Origin: Carallia brachiata
Taxonomy: Eukaryota > Streptophyta > Magnoliopsida > Malpighiales > Rhizophoraceae
Reading direction: 5' to 3'
Assembly (NCBI GenBank): GCA_021464245.1
Contig: JADCRB010000022.1
Coordinates: forward strand, 1 to 64,000
DNA: 64,000 bases
This document shows, piece after piece, positions 36,585-50,395 of the stretch; position 1 is the stretch's first letter; every line of letters begins with the position of its first letter. A program made the translations under genes and the position numbers. The notes beneath the pieces were generated by a model that saw only the letters and a list, made by a program, of their open reading frames with translations, was not told where the DNA came from and did not search any database.

Positions 36585-39500
36585 TTACCTCCTTTGAAAG
36601 TTGAGGAACTTGATGCCATATCCAAACACAAAGAAGAAGAGAAGAACCCAGCCAATATGAGCCACAGCAACCACGGGAAGGAAGTCATAATCGAAGCCCA
36701 AGTTTCGCTTAAGGAACACATTCAATGGCACTTCCATTTCCAGGTATCTCGAGAAGGCTACTTTTATCACCAACCTGAGATGCCACCAGGCCATAAATTG
36801 TCCAAGCCACAGGCGAAGCCCAATAGTACCATCTCCACCAGAAAGGTATTTGCTGCAATAGACAAACAATAGGATCGTGAGTAACAATATGTAAAAAACA
36901 AAAAAAAAGTAATAAGTTTTCACTTACCATCCTGGGAATGAGGAAACCAGAGAACAAGTTCCAGAAGGACAAGAAAAACGACATGACAATAGCAGCAACT
37001 TGGTGGTTTGGGGTCAGGGCTACAACCATCATCCCGTACAATGTGAAGTAGACGAAGCATGTAAATATAATGTAATAGAACCAGAAGAACTTTCCAATCT
37101 TCCACTCAAAACCAATCATAGAAAAAAGGAGGAGAGTAAACACAATGGTTTGAATTGCAACATAAATTGTTTCTATGACCACCTGCAAAATTTGAAAGAG
37201 TTTGGTAAGGATTTTCGCTAGAATAGTTTTTGACTCCTAACAAGAGAAAAGGAAAGCAGTGAAAGAGGGGTGACTTTTATATGTTACCTGAGCAAATGCA
37301 TAGGGTATAGGGGAATACATTCCAGCCGCTCTTTCGCGGTAGAAAATTGTTCTTTCAATGGCAACAATAGACTGCACTGCAGAAGCATTGGTTGCGCCAA
37401 GGAAAAGGACAGCAGCATACATGGCTCCCAAAATATTCATCAGATCTTGCTGTTTAGATCTGTTCAAAAAACAATTGTATTTTGTCAGTGAAGCACTGTA
37501 CTTTCTAAGTAGGCATCGTAGCTTTGAGCAGGTCGTTGAAATGGACAGTGTTGCCATTTCTTTTAATAATGAATCGTTGTTTGGTCTTGATAGATATGTT
37601 ATGTGAGTTAAAAGATTCTGATAAAAAGCAATGAAGATTCAAAACTTACAGCTTCTGTCCTTTGTTCCAGAAGATGAGACCAAACAAAAGCCCAATGTTG
37701 TCATGAAGAACCGGATGGCATTATACTGAGGATTTCTCCAGTAAGCTTGATGATTTTTCCAGAAACAAGCATTGAACTGAGTGAGGAAAGGTTGGGAGTA
37801 TTTGGTTGGGAAGTGGAGATCCCGAGAACCTGGGGCTGGTGTACTGAGCTCTTCGATAAGTTCTTGATTCCTCCTGAAAGTGCTCAAAAGATAGAGAATA
37901 ATTAAAAAAAAAATCTTGAAAACTGCAAGACATTAGCATAAAAACCATGGTCAAGACTTACTGATAGAGAGAGGAGTTGGCATAAACTTCTGCAAAATTT
38001 AAACCTAGTTGGGTCTCCATTGAAGGTGCACTGATATCAAGCATCCATGTTGCAGGGTTATATCCATCCTTGATCTTAGGAACTCCTTGGACAGCCTTAA
38101 TAATACAGCAAAAATTAGAAATGTCAGTGACATTGATCAAGAGAAAGACTAGCAAAGACGATGCTGGTTGATCTTAAAGCATAAAAGTGAAGAACCTGCA
38201 AACAAGGAGATAAATGAAAATTTGTGTGGAAATTAGATATAATGATTCACTCTGCCTTTTGATGCTATGCAAAGTAAAAGATGAAAAAAGAAGCAAAATT
38301 ATATACCTCAAAATATTCTATAAGCTCGTGAGAATGACGACCGAGCAGTCCAGAATAAATGACTTGGCCACCTCTTTTCATCAACAAAAGCTGCGAAGAA
38401 CCGAAAAAGAAAAAAAAAAGAAAAAGCTCAATGCATTCAAAGTATACTAATAATAGATATATAGTTATTAGATATATAGCCAAGTTAAGGAAAATGAATC
38501 TAAATGATCAAGGCGCACCTCATCAAAGCTTTCAAATATGTCTATGCTTGGCTGGTGAATTGTGCACACCACGGTTCTTCCTGTATCTACAGTATTCCTT
38601 ACAGTACGCATAACAATGGCAGCAGCTCTGGCATCAAGGCCAGAGGTTGGCTCATCCATGAAGATGATAGAGGGGTTAGCAACCAGCTCGACAGCTATTG
38701 TCAGCCTCTTCCTTTGTTCTGTTGATAGACCATCTACTCCTGGAAGTCCAACCAGGGCATCTCGTATCGGATTTAGCTCAACCAACTCCATAACTTCTTC
38801 AACAAACATCTATGCGCAAGTAAAGACAAAATAATGACAATCAAACAACAATTCTAGCTATACATGAAGCCATGCACATAACATTTAAGAAAAAAGAGAA
38901 CGGAGGAAAAGAGAACTTTCAAATGTGTTGAAGAGGCTACGCACCTTTCTTGTTTTTGTGCCTATATAACTAGAAAGACGGAGCCAAGCTGAGTACACAA
39001 GAGATTCATAAACAGTAACATATGGTGAATGAATGTCATTCTGCTCACAATAACCGCTCACACGGGCAAATGTTGCTTGATTTTTTGGGTACCCAGAGAT
39101 AATAATGCTTCCTTCAATATAGCCACCAGTCTTTCTTCCACCTAAGACATCCATCAAGGTGGTCTTACCAGCACCACTTACCCCCACTAGTGCTGTTAGT
39201 ATCCCTGGCCTGAAAGCACCACTAACGTCTTGTAGCAATTGAAGACGATCTTCTTCAACTCCTTGGCTTTTCATTTCCTAACATGGAAAACCAATATCTC
39301 ATTTCAATGTTGGTTTCTAGAGATATATAGCTTGAAAAGATGCCAAAGTAGTACCTCAATACGTAAAATGTAGAAACCAAGTTTTATTTTGACTTACAGC
39401 AGGCATATCCACATAGTAGTTCACATGGTTGAATGCTAGAGAAAGTGGTTGAAAGGGCAAAACCATTCCTTTTTTCGGTGAATTGGCCGCAACACCACCA

Positions 39501-42500
39501 ACTTCTGAAGAATTTCTCAGTTCAGTATCAGTACCTGAAATTTGTCATGAAATTTTCACTGCATATCTTCCTAAGTTCAAACATGTAGGCGTGCATACAG
39601 TAATCTGCTGTAAAAATCAGGAAGATCCATTTTATGTTTGAAGAAACAAGATTAAAACTGCATTATATAGCTACCAGGATACATCAGGCCACTTCTTCCA
39701 AGTGAAGGGCCTAATGCAGAATACTAATTTAAAAAGGAAATGAAAATTGAATATTGTCCAGCCATAAAAATATGCTCATAAATGTCGGACACGAGCCTTC
39801 CTGAATCAAGTAGATGCTATGATTGACTCACTAAACAATTTCAATGCAAATAGCAAATGCTCTTCCTGTGTTTCTTTTTGCTTTTTTGGCTTGGGGGGAT
39901 TCAGATTGATTAGAAAAAGGTGTTTGGCTTGAACCTTTTGTTGGATATCGGGCAGAGGTTGCCTTCTCCTTTTTCTTTTCATCCTCATCAATAATAACTG
40001 TCTTCGAATTGCCCAAAGCTGAAATAAAATTTGCACATGAGAATTTTTGAGCATGATATCATTTTATTTAAACAAATATGTGCAGGAATTGAATTGACTT
40101 ACGATCCAAGTATGTCAATGCTGCAATAAATAAAATGTTGAACAGAAGGGAAAACCCAAAAAGTGCTCCAACACAAATCCAAAACCAATAATCTTCAGTG
40201 AAGAAACCTCTAGACTTCAGGAGTACTTTTCCAACAGTAGGTGCATTGATCCTGGGGTCTGGATTGGGCTGCATTAGACAGATGTTAAGAGGATGATTTA
40301 ATGAGCACTTGTATGCCTAGCAAGGATAGATGTGCATATTTGTGCAAGAAAATCTGACTGATGGCAATCAAGCTATGAAAGGAGCTTACTGCACCCCATC
40401 TTTTATCAAGGAATTCATTCATGACAATGGCGTTCTGGCCATACATCATGGGAGAACTATAGTAGCCCCAAATCATCCATGGCTGAATGTCATCTGCATT
40501 TATGGAACAAAGAATGCTTAATTCAAAGTCACATGTCTGCAAAGAGCAGCAAGGAATATTTGATCTTGTAACAGACAATATAGGAATATAAGCTAGTAGG
40601 CTCTTGCCTTGCTTTGATTACAACTGACAAGATCCAATGACAAGGACTCAACTACTTACCTTTAGCCACAACGAATCCTCCAAGTAACAAAACTACAAAC
40701 AAGGTGAAGGTACCCAGCGTACTTGCAACGACTTGAGTTCGTCCAACAGCAGCAATGAAACGAAAAAGGGATAGAGCCATTTGGTGTATGCCAAAAAATG
40801 TCAGAAACTGTCTGAAGAATCTGAAGAAAAAAAGAAACAACATTTGTAAGTCAAAGATATTCCTTTGGTTGTTAGAAGTACTCTGAATTGCAGTTTTCCT
40901 TGGAACAGAATATCCACAAAAATAGAAGCTTAGGCTGCAATAACATAGGCACACACTTCTGGAGACAAATAATATGAAAAAGGTAAGAGAAAGATGAAAG
41001 TTGCTGACCAAGGCAACACGAAGAAGATAATTGAAACGCAGAAAAGTTGAAACTCTTTAATCTCCATTACCTGCTAGCAGATGGTGCAAAACCAATTGTG
41101 TAATATGTTAAGATAATCCATATCCCTGATTCCAGGAACGACAATGGGATTCTGAGCACCCAGATGGGTAACCCAAAAGCCCATGCAGGATAGAACAAGA
41201 AGTTCCTCTGCTTATAGAAGACAGGCAACCTGAAGACTGTCATTGCAAGTTCAGCCAGCCCATTAAACATCACAATTAGTAGACTGAAAAACAGTGCTCC
41301 AAAAAACTTTTGTCCATCTTGAACCCTTCCGACTTTCATTTCTGTCCTAAGAAACACGGTGAAGGCTATAACTGACATGATTGTTATCTGGGTTGTCTTG
41401 AATATATACACAAAAGAGTTTCGCTTCATCAGCAGCCACTCCCTTGAGAAGCATGCTTTAAACAGCTCCCAATTTGAGATGCCATACTTATCTGTCACCA
41501 GTGCCGCTGGGTGGACTCTATGTTTATGGTGGCCAACACAAAGATCGGAAGCAAGTTGTTGGCCGACGTGGAAAGAGTTGAAGCCTAGCACAAATTCAGG
41601 GACTGCAATAAATCTGTAGGGTTGGTCCTTTTGGTACCAATATTGTTCTTGATCTTTCTTGGAAGTTACTTCTTGCAAAAAGTCTGCTACTCCTTTCCTT
41701 TCGGGGCATTTAAAACCCATATATTCAAAAAACTCCAAGACATTTTCTTGAGGACCTTGATAGACAATCTGACCTTCTGAAAGTAGGATAATATCATCAA
41801 AAATCTCAAATGTCTCTGGTGCTGGCTGTAGAAGAGAAATAACCATTGTCCCATCCAGAATATGAACCATTTGTCTCATGAACTTGCAAATCTGGAAAGT
41901 TGTGGAACTGTCCAGTCCTGTTGATATTTCATCCATTAATAGAACCTTTGCTGGTCCCACCAGCATCTCTCCTGCAATCAATTGAACTAGCGTCTATTAG
42001 ACTGCCGCTTGAGCTACAAAACAGCAAAAGGATCACGGCTAAATTTAGAGAGACTACATTCATTTTGGCATGGGAAATCATACCAGTAGTCACACGCTTT
42101 TTTTGCCCACCAGAAATGCCCCTTCTCATCTCATTCCCGATCATAATATCCGCACAAATATCGACCCCAAGTATCTGTCAAAAATTCATGAAGAGTCAAC
42201 GTTGAAGTAACCTTGTTTAACAGCAAAACGAGAGGAAATTTGGCATCCATGGATGATAGAACAAACCTTGAGAACGTAATCTGTAACCAAGCTAGCCTTT
42301 TGGCCCGACACTGCTATGGCTTTCATGAATGCGTCGATCTCAGGATCTGGCTTAATTCCCGCTGCTTTCTCTCTTCTTGACAGTTCTGCTAGTATTTCAT
42401 ATCTTGTGCCCACACCTAAGCATCGCCCAGAGAAATCCAATGTTTCTCTCACCGTCATCTCTCCATAATGAAGATCATGTTGATTGATATACGCACAAGT

Positions 42501-44195
42501 TCTCTGAGGAACAAACTCATTCAATTCGTGCCCACAATAGGTGATTTTTCCTGACACCTAAACAGGTGGTCAGCCAAAAATTAAATCAGCTCGTGCCATA
42601 TGGACACATTGTTAATACAAATTACTAAGCTACAAACAGACTAAAATAACATGTAAAAACAGGACATATACCTTTAAATCCCGGTCGAGCTTTCCGGCAA
42701 GTGCAAGCAAAAGTGTTGTCTTTCCAGCGCCTGGAGGACCCAGAAGTAGGGTCATCCTGGAATTATCATCTGACATATTACTAATGCTGAACTATCTCTT
42801 TCATAAAATTAATAAACAAACTGCAAGCATTTACCAGCTATGAGATAACAAGAATGCATGCCTAAAAATGGGAACCATTGCAAATATTCATGGCGAAACA
42901 ATTCTTGACTGTTTAAATCGCGCCCCCTAAAATTTACCCTGGATCACCATATTCCTATCTAGAAAATGCAAGCAATGAAGCCAAAATTTACTTTAGTTAC
43001 CTTGACGGTTTAACGATTCCGCTCACATCCTGAAGAATTTGAATTTTCTTTTTGTTTGATGGAGCAAGCCGAATCAATCCGAGAACACTCTGCACCCATC
43101 AGAAAAATAAAATTAAGTGTGAACAACGAGTGAAAATAAAACTGGAAAATGTTTCAACTTCAGTCTAGTGAACAGTTCAATCTAGAATTAAAATCATCAG
43201 TTTATTGTTCAAAGAGGAAATTGTAAAGGAAACAGTAACATCACAATCCTGGCCGGACCCATTTTTTCTGATCCTTGGATAAAAAAAAAAAAGAGGTGGA
43301 ACCAATAAAGATTTCACAATTAATAAACAAAGTCCAAAGCAAGTAAATTAAGCTACGAAATTTCATACACCAGAAGGTTTTCTTTCTTCCTTTTTTTTTT
43401 TTTTTTTTTTGTTAAATTTCAGTATCCAAAAATTATATTGATCTCGACTAATTTAGTCTAAAAGAGAATCTTTCTCTTTCTCTTTAATTTATGGAATCAG
43501 AAACACAACAAATCCAAAGCGTCAGAATTTTCTTTTTTGAAAAATTAAAGCAAAAGGAAAAAAAAAAAAGAAATCCGAAAGGTTCCGAGACCTGAATAGA
43601 GTTTAAGGTAGCATTGAGAAGCGTAGGGAGAGCTCTGCTCCCGACGTACACGTTTCCGTCCACCGATAAATTCTCGTACCGGACTTCAATCTTCGGAATC
43701 TCAATTCCCACTCTGTCATTAAACCATTAAAGATTAAAGCCAAAAAAAAAAAAAAAGAAACCACAAGCACACGTACGCAAGAAAACAACATAAATGTAAT
43801 GAAACGGACCTGTCAGTTCTGCTTCTCAGTCTAGTAAGAAACTTCTCATTGTCATCCTCAACATCTTTAAGTATGCTCTCCATTAACTGCTTCTTGTCTT
43901 GCATGCCGAGTCTCCTGACATCCACCTCTGTTTGGACAACTTCACCGTCGTCGAGCACTTGTCTAAGCATCCCCTTCCTTAACCGGTCGTAGGTAGGCAA
44001 CCGTTCGATGGCCGCCCATCGTAGCTCCTCCTCGTCATCCTCGTGCCTCCTGCTCCGGGTAAACACGTCGACCGGCGCAGTCCATATATCCTGGAAGCTG
44101 GCGGACGCCCAGCTCCGGTGGCTGACAGACGCAAAGCTCCTCCTCCTGCTGCTGGTCGATCTTGCCAGGTCATCTCTGGCCAAAGCCGCCGCCAT
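36585..44195 (-). CDS. PDR-type ABCG transporter (full-size), twenty exons, two frameshifts
   Basis: Exons: 44195-43810, 43712-43592, 43089-43001, 42756-42672, 42557-42267, 42174-42084, 41971-41071, 40820-40660, 40493-40390, 40268-40103, 40018-39935, 39534-39398, 39277-38945, 38809-38519, 38390-38307, 38095-37962, 37873-37650, 37459-37288, 37182-36928, 36852-36585; phases agree except as noted. Layout is NBD-TMD-NBD-TMD: N-terminal PDR region ([16 protein letters not shown]), Walker [10 protein letters not shown], signature [29 protein letters not shown], first membrane domain in exons 7-10, second Walker [34 protein letters not shown], and last membrane domain ending [12 protein letters not shown]. 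Such plasma-membrane pumps export terpenoids, phenolics or hormones; substrate unknown. One base is missing in exon 17 near 37694 (after FFMTT), and exon 20 shifts frame near 36730, the first frame stopping at 36709. Recent pseudogene, allele or assembly error. The start of the gene is duplicated at 56881-57115. Confidence 0.9.
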
Positions 44196-46526
44196 TTGGG
44201 GGGAGGGAAGTGGTCAAAACTCAAGAACGATGGTCCCACGCACTTTCTCTGCACTCTCGTACACAATCTCTCTATCACACTGTCCTAGGTTTTTGGTCGG
44301 CCGCTTGGTAAACGACACTTGCGTCATTATTGCAGGGTCAAATATTAATGATTAGGTGGTCCAAGAACAAAAACAAGAAAAAACAAAAAGAAAAAAAATG
44401 TATTCTTTTAAAATAGTATTCTTTGTAAATTAGTACGTTGTTATGACATTCCAAGTTTGGGAAGTTAGTAGATATCAGAGGAAAGGAGAGAATTGCAGTG
44501 TTTCCCACAATGCCACAAAGGAGAGTTAGGAAGTGACGAGGTGGATAAGTTTCAAGTAATTTATTTTAAAGAATTGTGCAACCATGCAAAGGACATTCTA
44601 CTAGTCGAAGACGCCAATGTGATCATTGAAAAACCGTCAAATAATCAACAAACCCTAAGCTAAAGTTCACACTCACAGCCCCTTTGACAGTGACTAAAAC
44701 TGGAGACAGGATTCGCATTCAAGGGGTCAACAATAATAAAGGCAGACCAAAAGTTGGTGAGATTGTTTTATCAAGAACTTGTTGGTGTTGGTGTTATCTA
44801 ATTAGTTATCGAATAATATGTTTAAGTATGAGTTATAGGGTTTAAATTCCCACATTTTATTAATATCTCTCTTTTTTGGCATATATGTATGGGTTACGAT
44901 TTTCTTAAAACAAATTCTTTATCAGTACAGTTGCCAATCTGAAAATTTAATTTCTAAGATAATTGTTGCTCAATTAGTCACATTTGTTTGTTAAGAGTGT
45001 TAAAGAATATAAAATCTAAAAAAAAAAAAAAGAAAGAAAAAATACTTTACCTAATTCATTATGTCTGTAACTTTCTTATCTACTAATTTACATTTTTGGA
45101 TAAAATGATATCTATGCTTGATACTTGGTGATTTGACTCTTTTTATGTATTCAATTCAATTAATTCTGATAATCAAATTTAACATGTATTAGTCCATAAG
45201 GGTGGGTTTAGTATTAAAGAATTTGACTTTTAATGTACTCAATTTTGTTCAAATTTTTTTAACTACTGTTCGAGTTATCTGTGGTTAAGTGACACATAAA
45301 TTTTACTGTTAATTTTTAATAGTCTATAAGCGCTTATTCACTCTAAAATAGATACCCTCTTACTCTTAAATTTTTACAAACTCAAAAAAAAAAATATGTA
45401 CGAACACTTGAAGAAATCACATAATATAATATTTATAAACTTCCCTACCTAATAACTTAACTTTGTAAGTGGATATCAATTTCTTACCTGAAATCTAATT
45501 TTTTGTTTTTTTTTCATTTTGAACGGCAAAAAAACATTGTTTGTTCTTTGAAATCTAATGTTTTTTGTCCTTTATTGTTTCGTAAATGGTAATGCTTGAT
45601 AAAAAAAAAAAAAAAAAGTTAATGTTAATGCCTTTTTGGTTTAAAAAAAAGAAATATGCCTGTCACTGATTTTTGTCGAAACCGAAAACGATTGTCCAAT
45701 CAACAAACAAAGGTCGATCAAATCAACAGTACCTTCTGGAAATCTGAAACAGAAAATGAAGGGACATGGACGTCTATTTGTTTACACTCACAACTTATGA
45801 GCGTGAACAATTAATTAAAAAAAAAAAAAAAAACTGAGAAGATCTGCCGTGGAGGCAAAATTTAAAATATATTTTTTTGGTCGAAATTAAAGTATAAATT
45901 TTAAAAGCTTCTCAAATTGCGACCCAAGATAATTCGAATGAGTCTTAAAAGAAAGTAAGAGACCAAAATATTTAGTTTGAATCTTCGGTGGGGTGTTTGG
46001 CTTTAAATTTTTAAGGGGTGTGTTTGTCTTTTAATTTAAAAATGTAAAAATATGTGTGTTTAGTAAAAATATTTAGAGGAATTGTTGATTAATGATCAAG
46101 AGTTCAACTATTTGCTGTTTTAAAAAATAAGTTATGTTTACTTTTTTAAATTTTCAGTTACTGATACAAATCTTTTAAACTAAAATACATTTTCCTTACT
46201 TTTGATATATAACACTAAATTTATTTATATTTTAAATTCTTTAATAAATTAAGGTGTTTTATTTAATTTATAGGAAATAATGTTAATAGTTACTAATAAA
46301 AATAAAACAATAAATTAATTTTTATGTGAAATGTCATTAAGCATATTTTTTAAAATTCTTCATGAAATTATTTTTTTGTCTAAAAAATTATTAGCTGTTA
46401 TGTTATTAGGACTCGTTGCAATTTATTTTTTTTGGAACTATAGTACATATTATGTAGCCAAAACCTCCTAACATATGGACAATCAAAACGAACAGATTTT
46501 TCTTTTACAAGAATAGTGCAAGTGAA

Positions 46527-46561
<35 letters not shown>

Positions 46562-46567
46562 ATATAT
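46527..46567. repeat. (TA)n microsatellite
   Basis: Long alternating TA tract with one phase break. The copy 2 counterpart near 59270-59292 is much shorter. Confidence 0.9.
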
Positions 46568-46707
46568 ACAAAGTGGTCATTTTATAATTTGAACAACAAA
46601 TAGCAAATATCAATCTAACTAAATATTATATTTTTAATTTGAAAATTAGTAATAATAATTAATAACAACAATCAACAATTTATATAATAATTAATAATTA
46701 GCAATAG

Positions 46708-46785
46708 TTACAACAATAATCAATAAGTAAATCAAACAACCACTAATTACAACAATAATCAATAAGTAAATCAAACAACCACTAA
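46708..46785. repeat. 39-bp tandem duplication
   Basis: Two units starting TTACAACAATAATCAATAAG are identical by eye over 39 bases. Copy 2 has no such doubling. Confidence 0.92.
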
Positions 46786-47725
46786 GAGTACAAAAAGTTC
46801 AATTATCAGTTTTGATCGGTTTTATTTGTATAGCCAAAGCGAATATTGCGGGCAATTTGAATCATTTTAAAACCGTAGCCCCCACTAAGGAGACAGCAGA
46901 AATTGGACCCATATAATTGGTTGAGTTGGTCGATTTGATGATTTTAGCTGGTCTGATTCTAACCACATTGAGCATACAAACAGACCAAAAAAAAAGAAAA
47001 AAAAAATGATGAAAGCCATTGTAGCTCCAGTATCAGAGAAATATATTCGTAGAAATATGGGCGGCATTGGGGATTGACCAGGTCACATGACTAGCCCTTT
47101 ACTTCTTGTGGGATGTACTGCTCCTTTTCATAGCCCTGGAGGCACAGTTTCCAGATTTGAGATTTCTTACCAGTCTGCCATTAGGTTACTAGTGGTTGAG
47201 GCAAATGAGTTCTAATTGTTTCAATTGTTGAGAGACTGGTCTACATTCTCCCCTTTTTCCCTCCCATACACGGACACGAGAAAATCTGCGAGCCGACTTA
47301 GTAGGACAAGTGTCCGAACACAACAAAATATATTCAGCCAAAATTTTCTTCTTTTAAAAAATAAGACACGACTTGAATATGTTTTAAACACATCTTAAAT
47401 ACGTTTGAAATATATAAAAGATACATATTTTGGTGAAAAAAAAATTAAAAAATAACGGTGACTTATCAGCCTCCTCTCACACAAGTGGCAAGCCATCCTA
47501 TACTCTTGAGTTAATCCAGTAATAGGATTTGGTGAGAGAGATATTCAACAAGAATTTTTTTTTTTTTATTTTAACAACAAAAATGAAATTTAACTAAAAA
47601 ATTCACATTACACTTATAAATGAATATGAATAATATCTCAGTCTTTCTCTTTCTAATGGGTGACGACTTCTCATAAATTTACAAATTAAAAATAATTTTA
47701 AAATATTTCATAATTATAGAATTCT

Positions 47726-48003
47726 ATTACAATTAGAATTAGGATTCTATAAATCAATTAATATATATTTAATTGTAATCAAATAATAATTCTATTAATT
47801 TAAATATTTCTACTTTGACTATAATTAAATTTTTATAACTATAAAATTTTTTAATAAAACAAAAATTACAATTAGAATTAGGATTCTATAAATCAATTAA
47901 TATATATTTAATTGTAATCAAATAAGAATTCTATTAATTTATATATTCATACTTTCACTATAATTAATTTTTATAACTATAAATTTTCTAATAAAATAAA
48001 ATA
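47726..48003. repeat. 139-bp tandem duplication, copy 1 only
   Basis: Units starting ATTACAATTAGAATTAGGAT at 47726 and 47865 are nearly identical. The matching site in copy 2 (about 61390-61545) has one unit. Confidence 0.9.
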
Positions 48004-48571
48004 ATAAAAAATTATTCTCAAATCCTTCTTTTTAAGAAAGAAAAAAGATTTTAAAAAAACTCTTAAATTTACCTATATTTTTTAAAAAATAATTACGAGA
48101 AAATATCCTCAAAAGACAAGAAAATAAAAGAAACACTACTTCCAAATCTTTCTTTTTTATTCCTTCAAAAGAAAAAAAATCATTTTATTTTCTTAAAAAT
48201 GCTTAAAATATTCCTAAAAATGAATACTCAAAATTATACTCAATATAAATTTATTAATAAATATGATGAAATTTACACATCGCACGTCTTCATTACTAGT
48301 GTATACGTCGTGTTTGTGCTTGATAGCTTTTTCTGAAAAAAGAAAAAAAAATTGAAAAGCAGCTTAATGGGCTTGATATAGAGGGGTATTGGGCTAGCTA
48401 GGCTTGGGTTTAAATAGCTTCAGATTATGTGACGTTTAGTTCCTTTCATGTAATGGGCTTTAGAATCGCTGCCTTTGTTCTGAGGGGGAAAATAATAGGC
48501 ACACACACAAACAAAACAAAGAAAAAAGTTAACGACTGACTTATTTCATCATGAACATTCACCACTAAGGA

Positions 48572-49450
48572 GATGGAAATGCTTCCGGCCATGGATTCTT
48601 GGATGAACCTGAGACACCCATATGGAGAAACCTGATTTTCTTGGCACAATAATCAATATGAGGTCTAGGATTTTCAGATTTTAACTTTTCTTTTTTAATT
48701 TCTCAGTATAATTGACTATTTACTACACCAAATTGGCCATTTTCTGGCAATCAACAGCAACGAATGGCCTTCATAAATAAAATAAAATAAAAAAGAAAAG
48801 AAAAGAAAAGAAATCTAATCCTGGTTCATCCCTCTACCGGATCAAGGGGATTGGTCAGTTCCACAAGATTAATACAATCAAATTGCCGTAATTCATCATG
48901 AACAAATCACCTGCAAAGATTCCAACTTTATCACTAATTCCGTTCAAAATTAAATCTTGAGGACTGATATATACACCAATTTTGCAGTTCATAGTTCCCT
49001 TTATTTTTTAAAATTTTATTTTACGGGTTACCCTATAAAAAGAAAAAAAGAAAAGAAAAAGTGAAAATTGAGTATCAAATTTCAAGCGATGAATTTTCTG
49101 ATGGAGTTTACAGGGGCTTTTTTTTTCTTTTGGGGCTCATGCACCAAAAAACATGGATTAATAACTCTGATTTGCTGTCTTGTAATAATGACGTAGAAAT
49201 TTGCTGGGTCGGTAAGGGGGTGTCACAATGGAGGTGATAGAACATAATTTGACTTTTGAATTAGGCTCTGGAACATTGTCAATGAATTTTTTGGCCGACA
49301 TAAGGGATTAAAGTTGTGGACAGAGGCTGAAGAGGAGCGGAGTTTGCCTTTAGAAAGAGAAGACAGATGGTGGGCGGCGGTTGTGACGAAGAAGATGAAG
49401 GGACTCCGCCGGTGGTTCGAGTGGCGGTGCCAGCGGCAAACTGGCAAGGA
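48572..49450 (-). pseudogene. G6PDH exon 1 / 5'-region relic, copy 1
   Basis: 48572-48650 matches part of the G6PDH exon 1 transit-peptide region (minus strand SPYGCLRFIQES in one frame, [14 protein letters not shown] in another). The following parts match the G6PDH upstream flank at 21010-21260 and 21640-21940. About 350 bases including the start codon are missing relative to the parent. Same orientation as G6PDH. Confidence 0.75.
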
Positions 49451-50022
49451 ATCAGTTTCCCTTTTTTTTTTTTTTTTGAAAAAATAAACTGCAATATCAA
49501 CAATTTCAACTTTTCGATCTTAAAAAAAAAGGAAAAAGAACAATTCCACTTTTCAAGTTCCCTTTTTTTAGGAGACACTGAGATATATGAAATTATCCGT
49601 ATTAAATTTTTTTGAAAACAAATTTTAAGAAAATTGAAAATTTAATATGAATTTTATTTTTAATTTTATTCTAGGAAAATTCAAATTTTATATAATATAA
49701 ATTTAATTTTTTTATTTTAAATAGACCACACTTATTATATGATATAAAATAATAAATTATATTTATAAAAAAAACGTGAGTTAAGCTAGAACTCTCTTTA
49801 ATTTTCATCACTGAACATGACAAAAGCTAATGGATTCGTATGGAGGAGGCAACTGTCAACTAAGGGTGTTAAAAAAAAAATTGAAAATTTCAGTTAATTG
49901 AAAAAATTGAATAAAATTTTTAGTTAATCGAACTGAATAAAAATTAAAAAATTTAATTTAATTTTAATTTTTAATATTAAAAAATTATAATTAACTGAAC
50001 CAAGTCGAAATACTATTATTAT

Positions 50023-50026
<4 letters not shown>

Positions 50027-50064
<38 letters not shown>
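50027..50064. repeat. (AT)n microsatellite
   Basis: About nineteen AT units following a short ATT repeat. Confidence 0.95.
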
Positions 50065-50068
<4 letters not shown>

Positions 50069-50395
50069 AAATATTGCTAATACAATAATTATTAAAAAAT
50101 TTTAATAAAATATTATTATCTCAAATAATTACTTATCTATTTTTTATATGTAATAATAATTACAATTTTTATAAAAAAAGTATATACTAAAAATATTTTT
50201 TTTTACATTTAGATTATAATTTTAAATTTTTTATTATTAAATTCAACTAATCGAAATTAAATTAAAATTTTTAATTAATTGAATTTTTAGTTTAAAAATA
50301 ATTTTTATTTTTGTATAACTAAAAATTTTAATTCAATAATAATTATAACAGTTTAATTTAATTAATTAAACTGTAAAAATGCCTACATATTAAAA

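Larger units (their letters stand above)
44196..48571. other. ABCG upstream intergenic region (inside duplication copy 1)
   Basis: A/T-rich, no gene seen. Contains a (TA)n tract (46527-46567) and tandem duplications at 46708 and 47726. A patch at 46850-47280 is less A/T-rich and well matched in copy 2, but has no long frame in either copy. Confidence 0.6.
43961..50395. repeat. Segmental duplication, copy 1
   Basis: Directly repeated at 56881-64000. It begins inside ABCG exon 1 (GTCTAAGCATCCCC at both 43961 and 56881), covers the ABCG 5' region, a long A/T-rich stretch, the G6PDH 5' relic, and A/T-rich DNA to about 50395, which matches the last bases of the window. Copy 1 has about 300 extra bases at about 49735-50040 and two tandem duplications absent from copy 2; it lacks copy 2's two transposon insertions. 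Confidence 0.9.
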
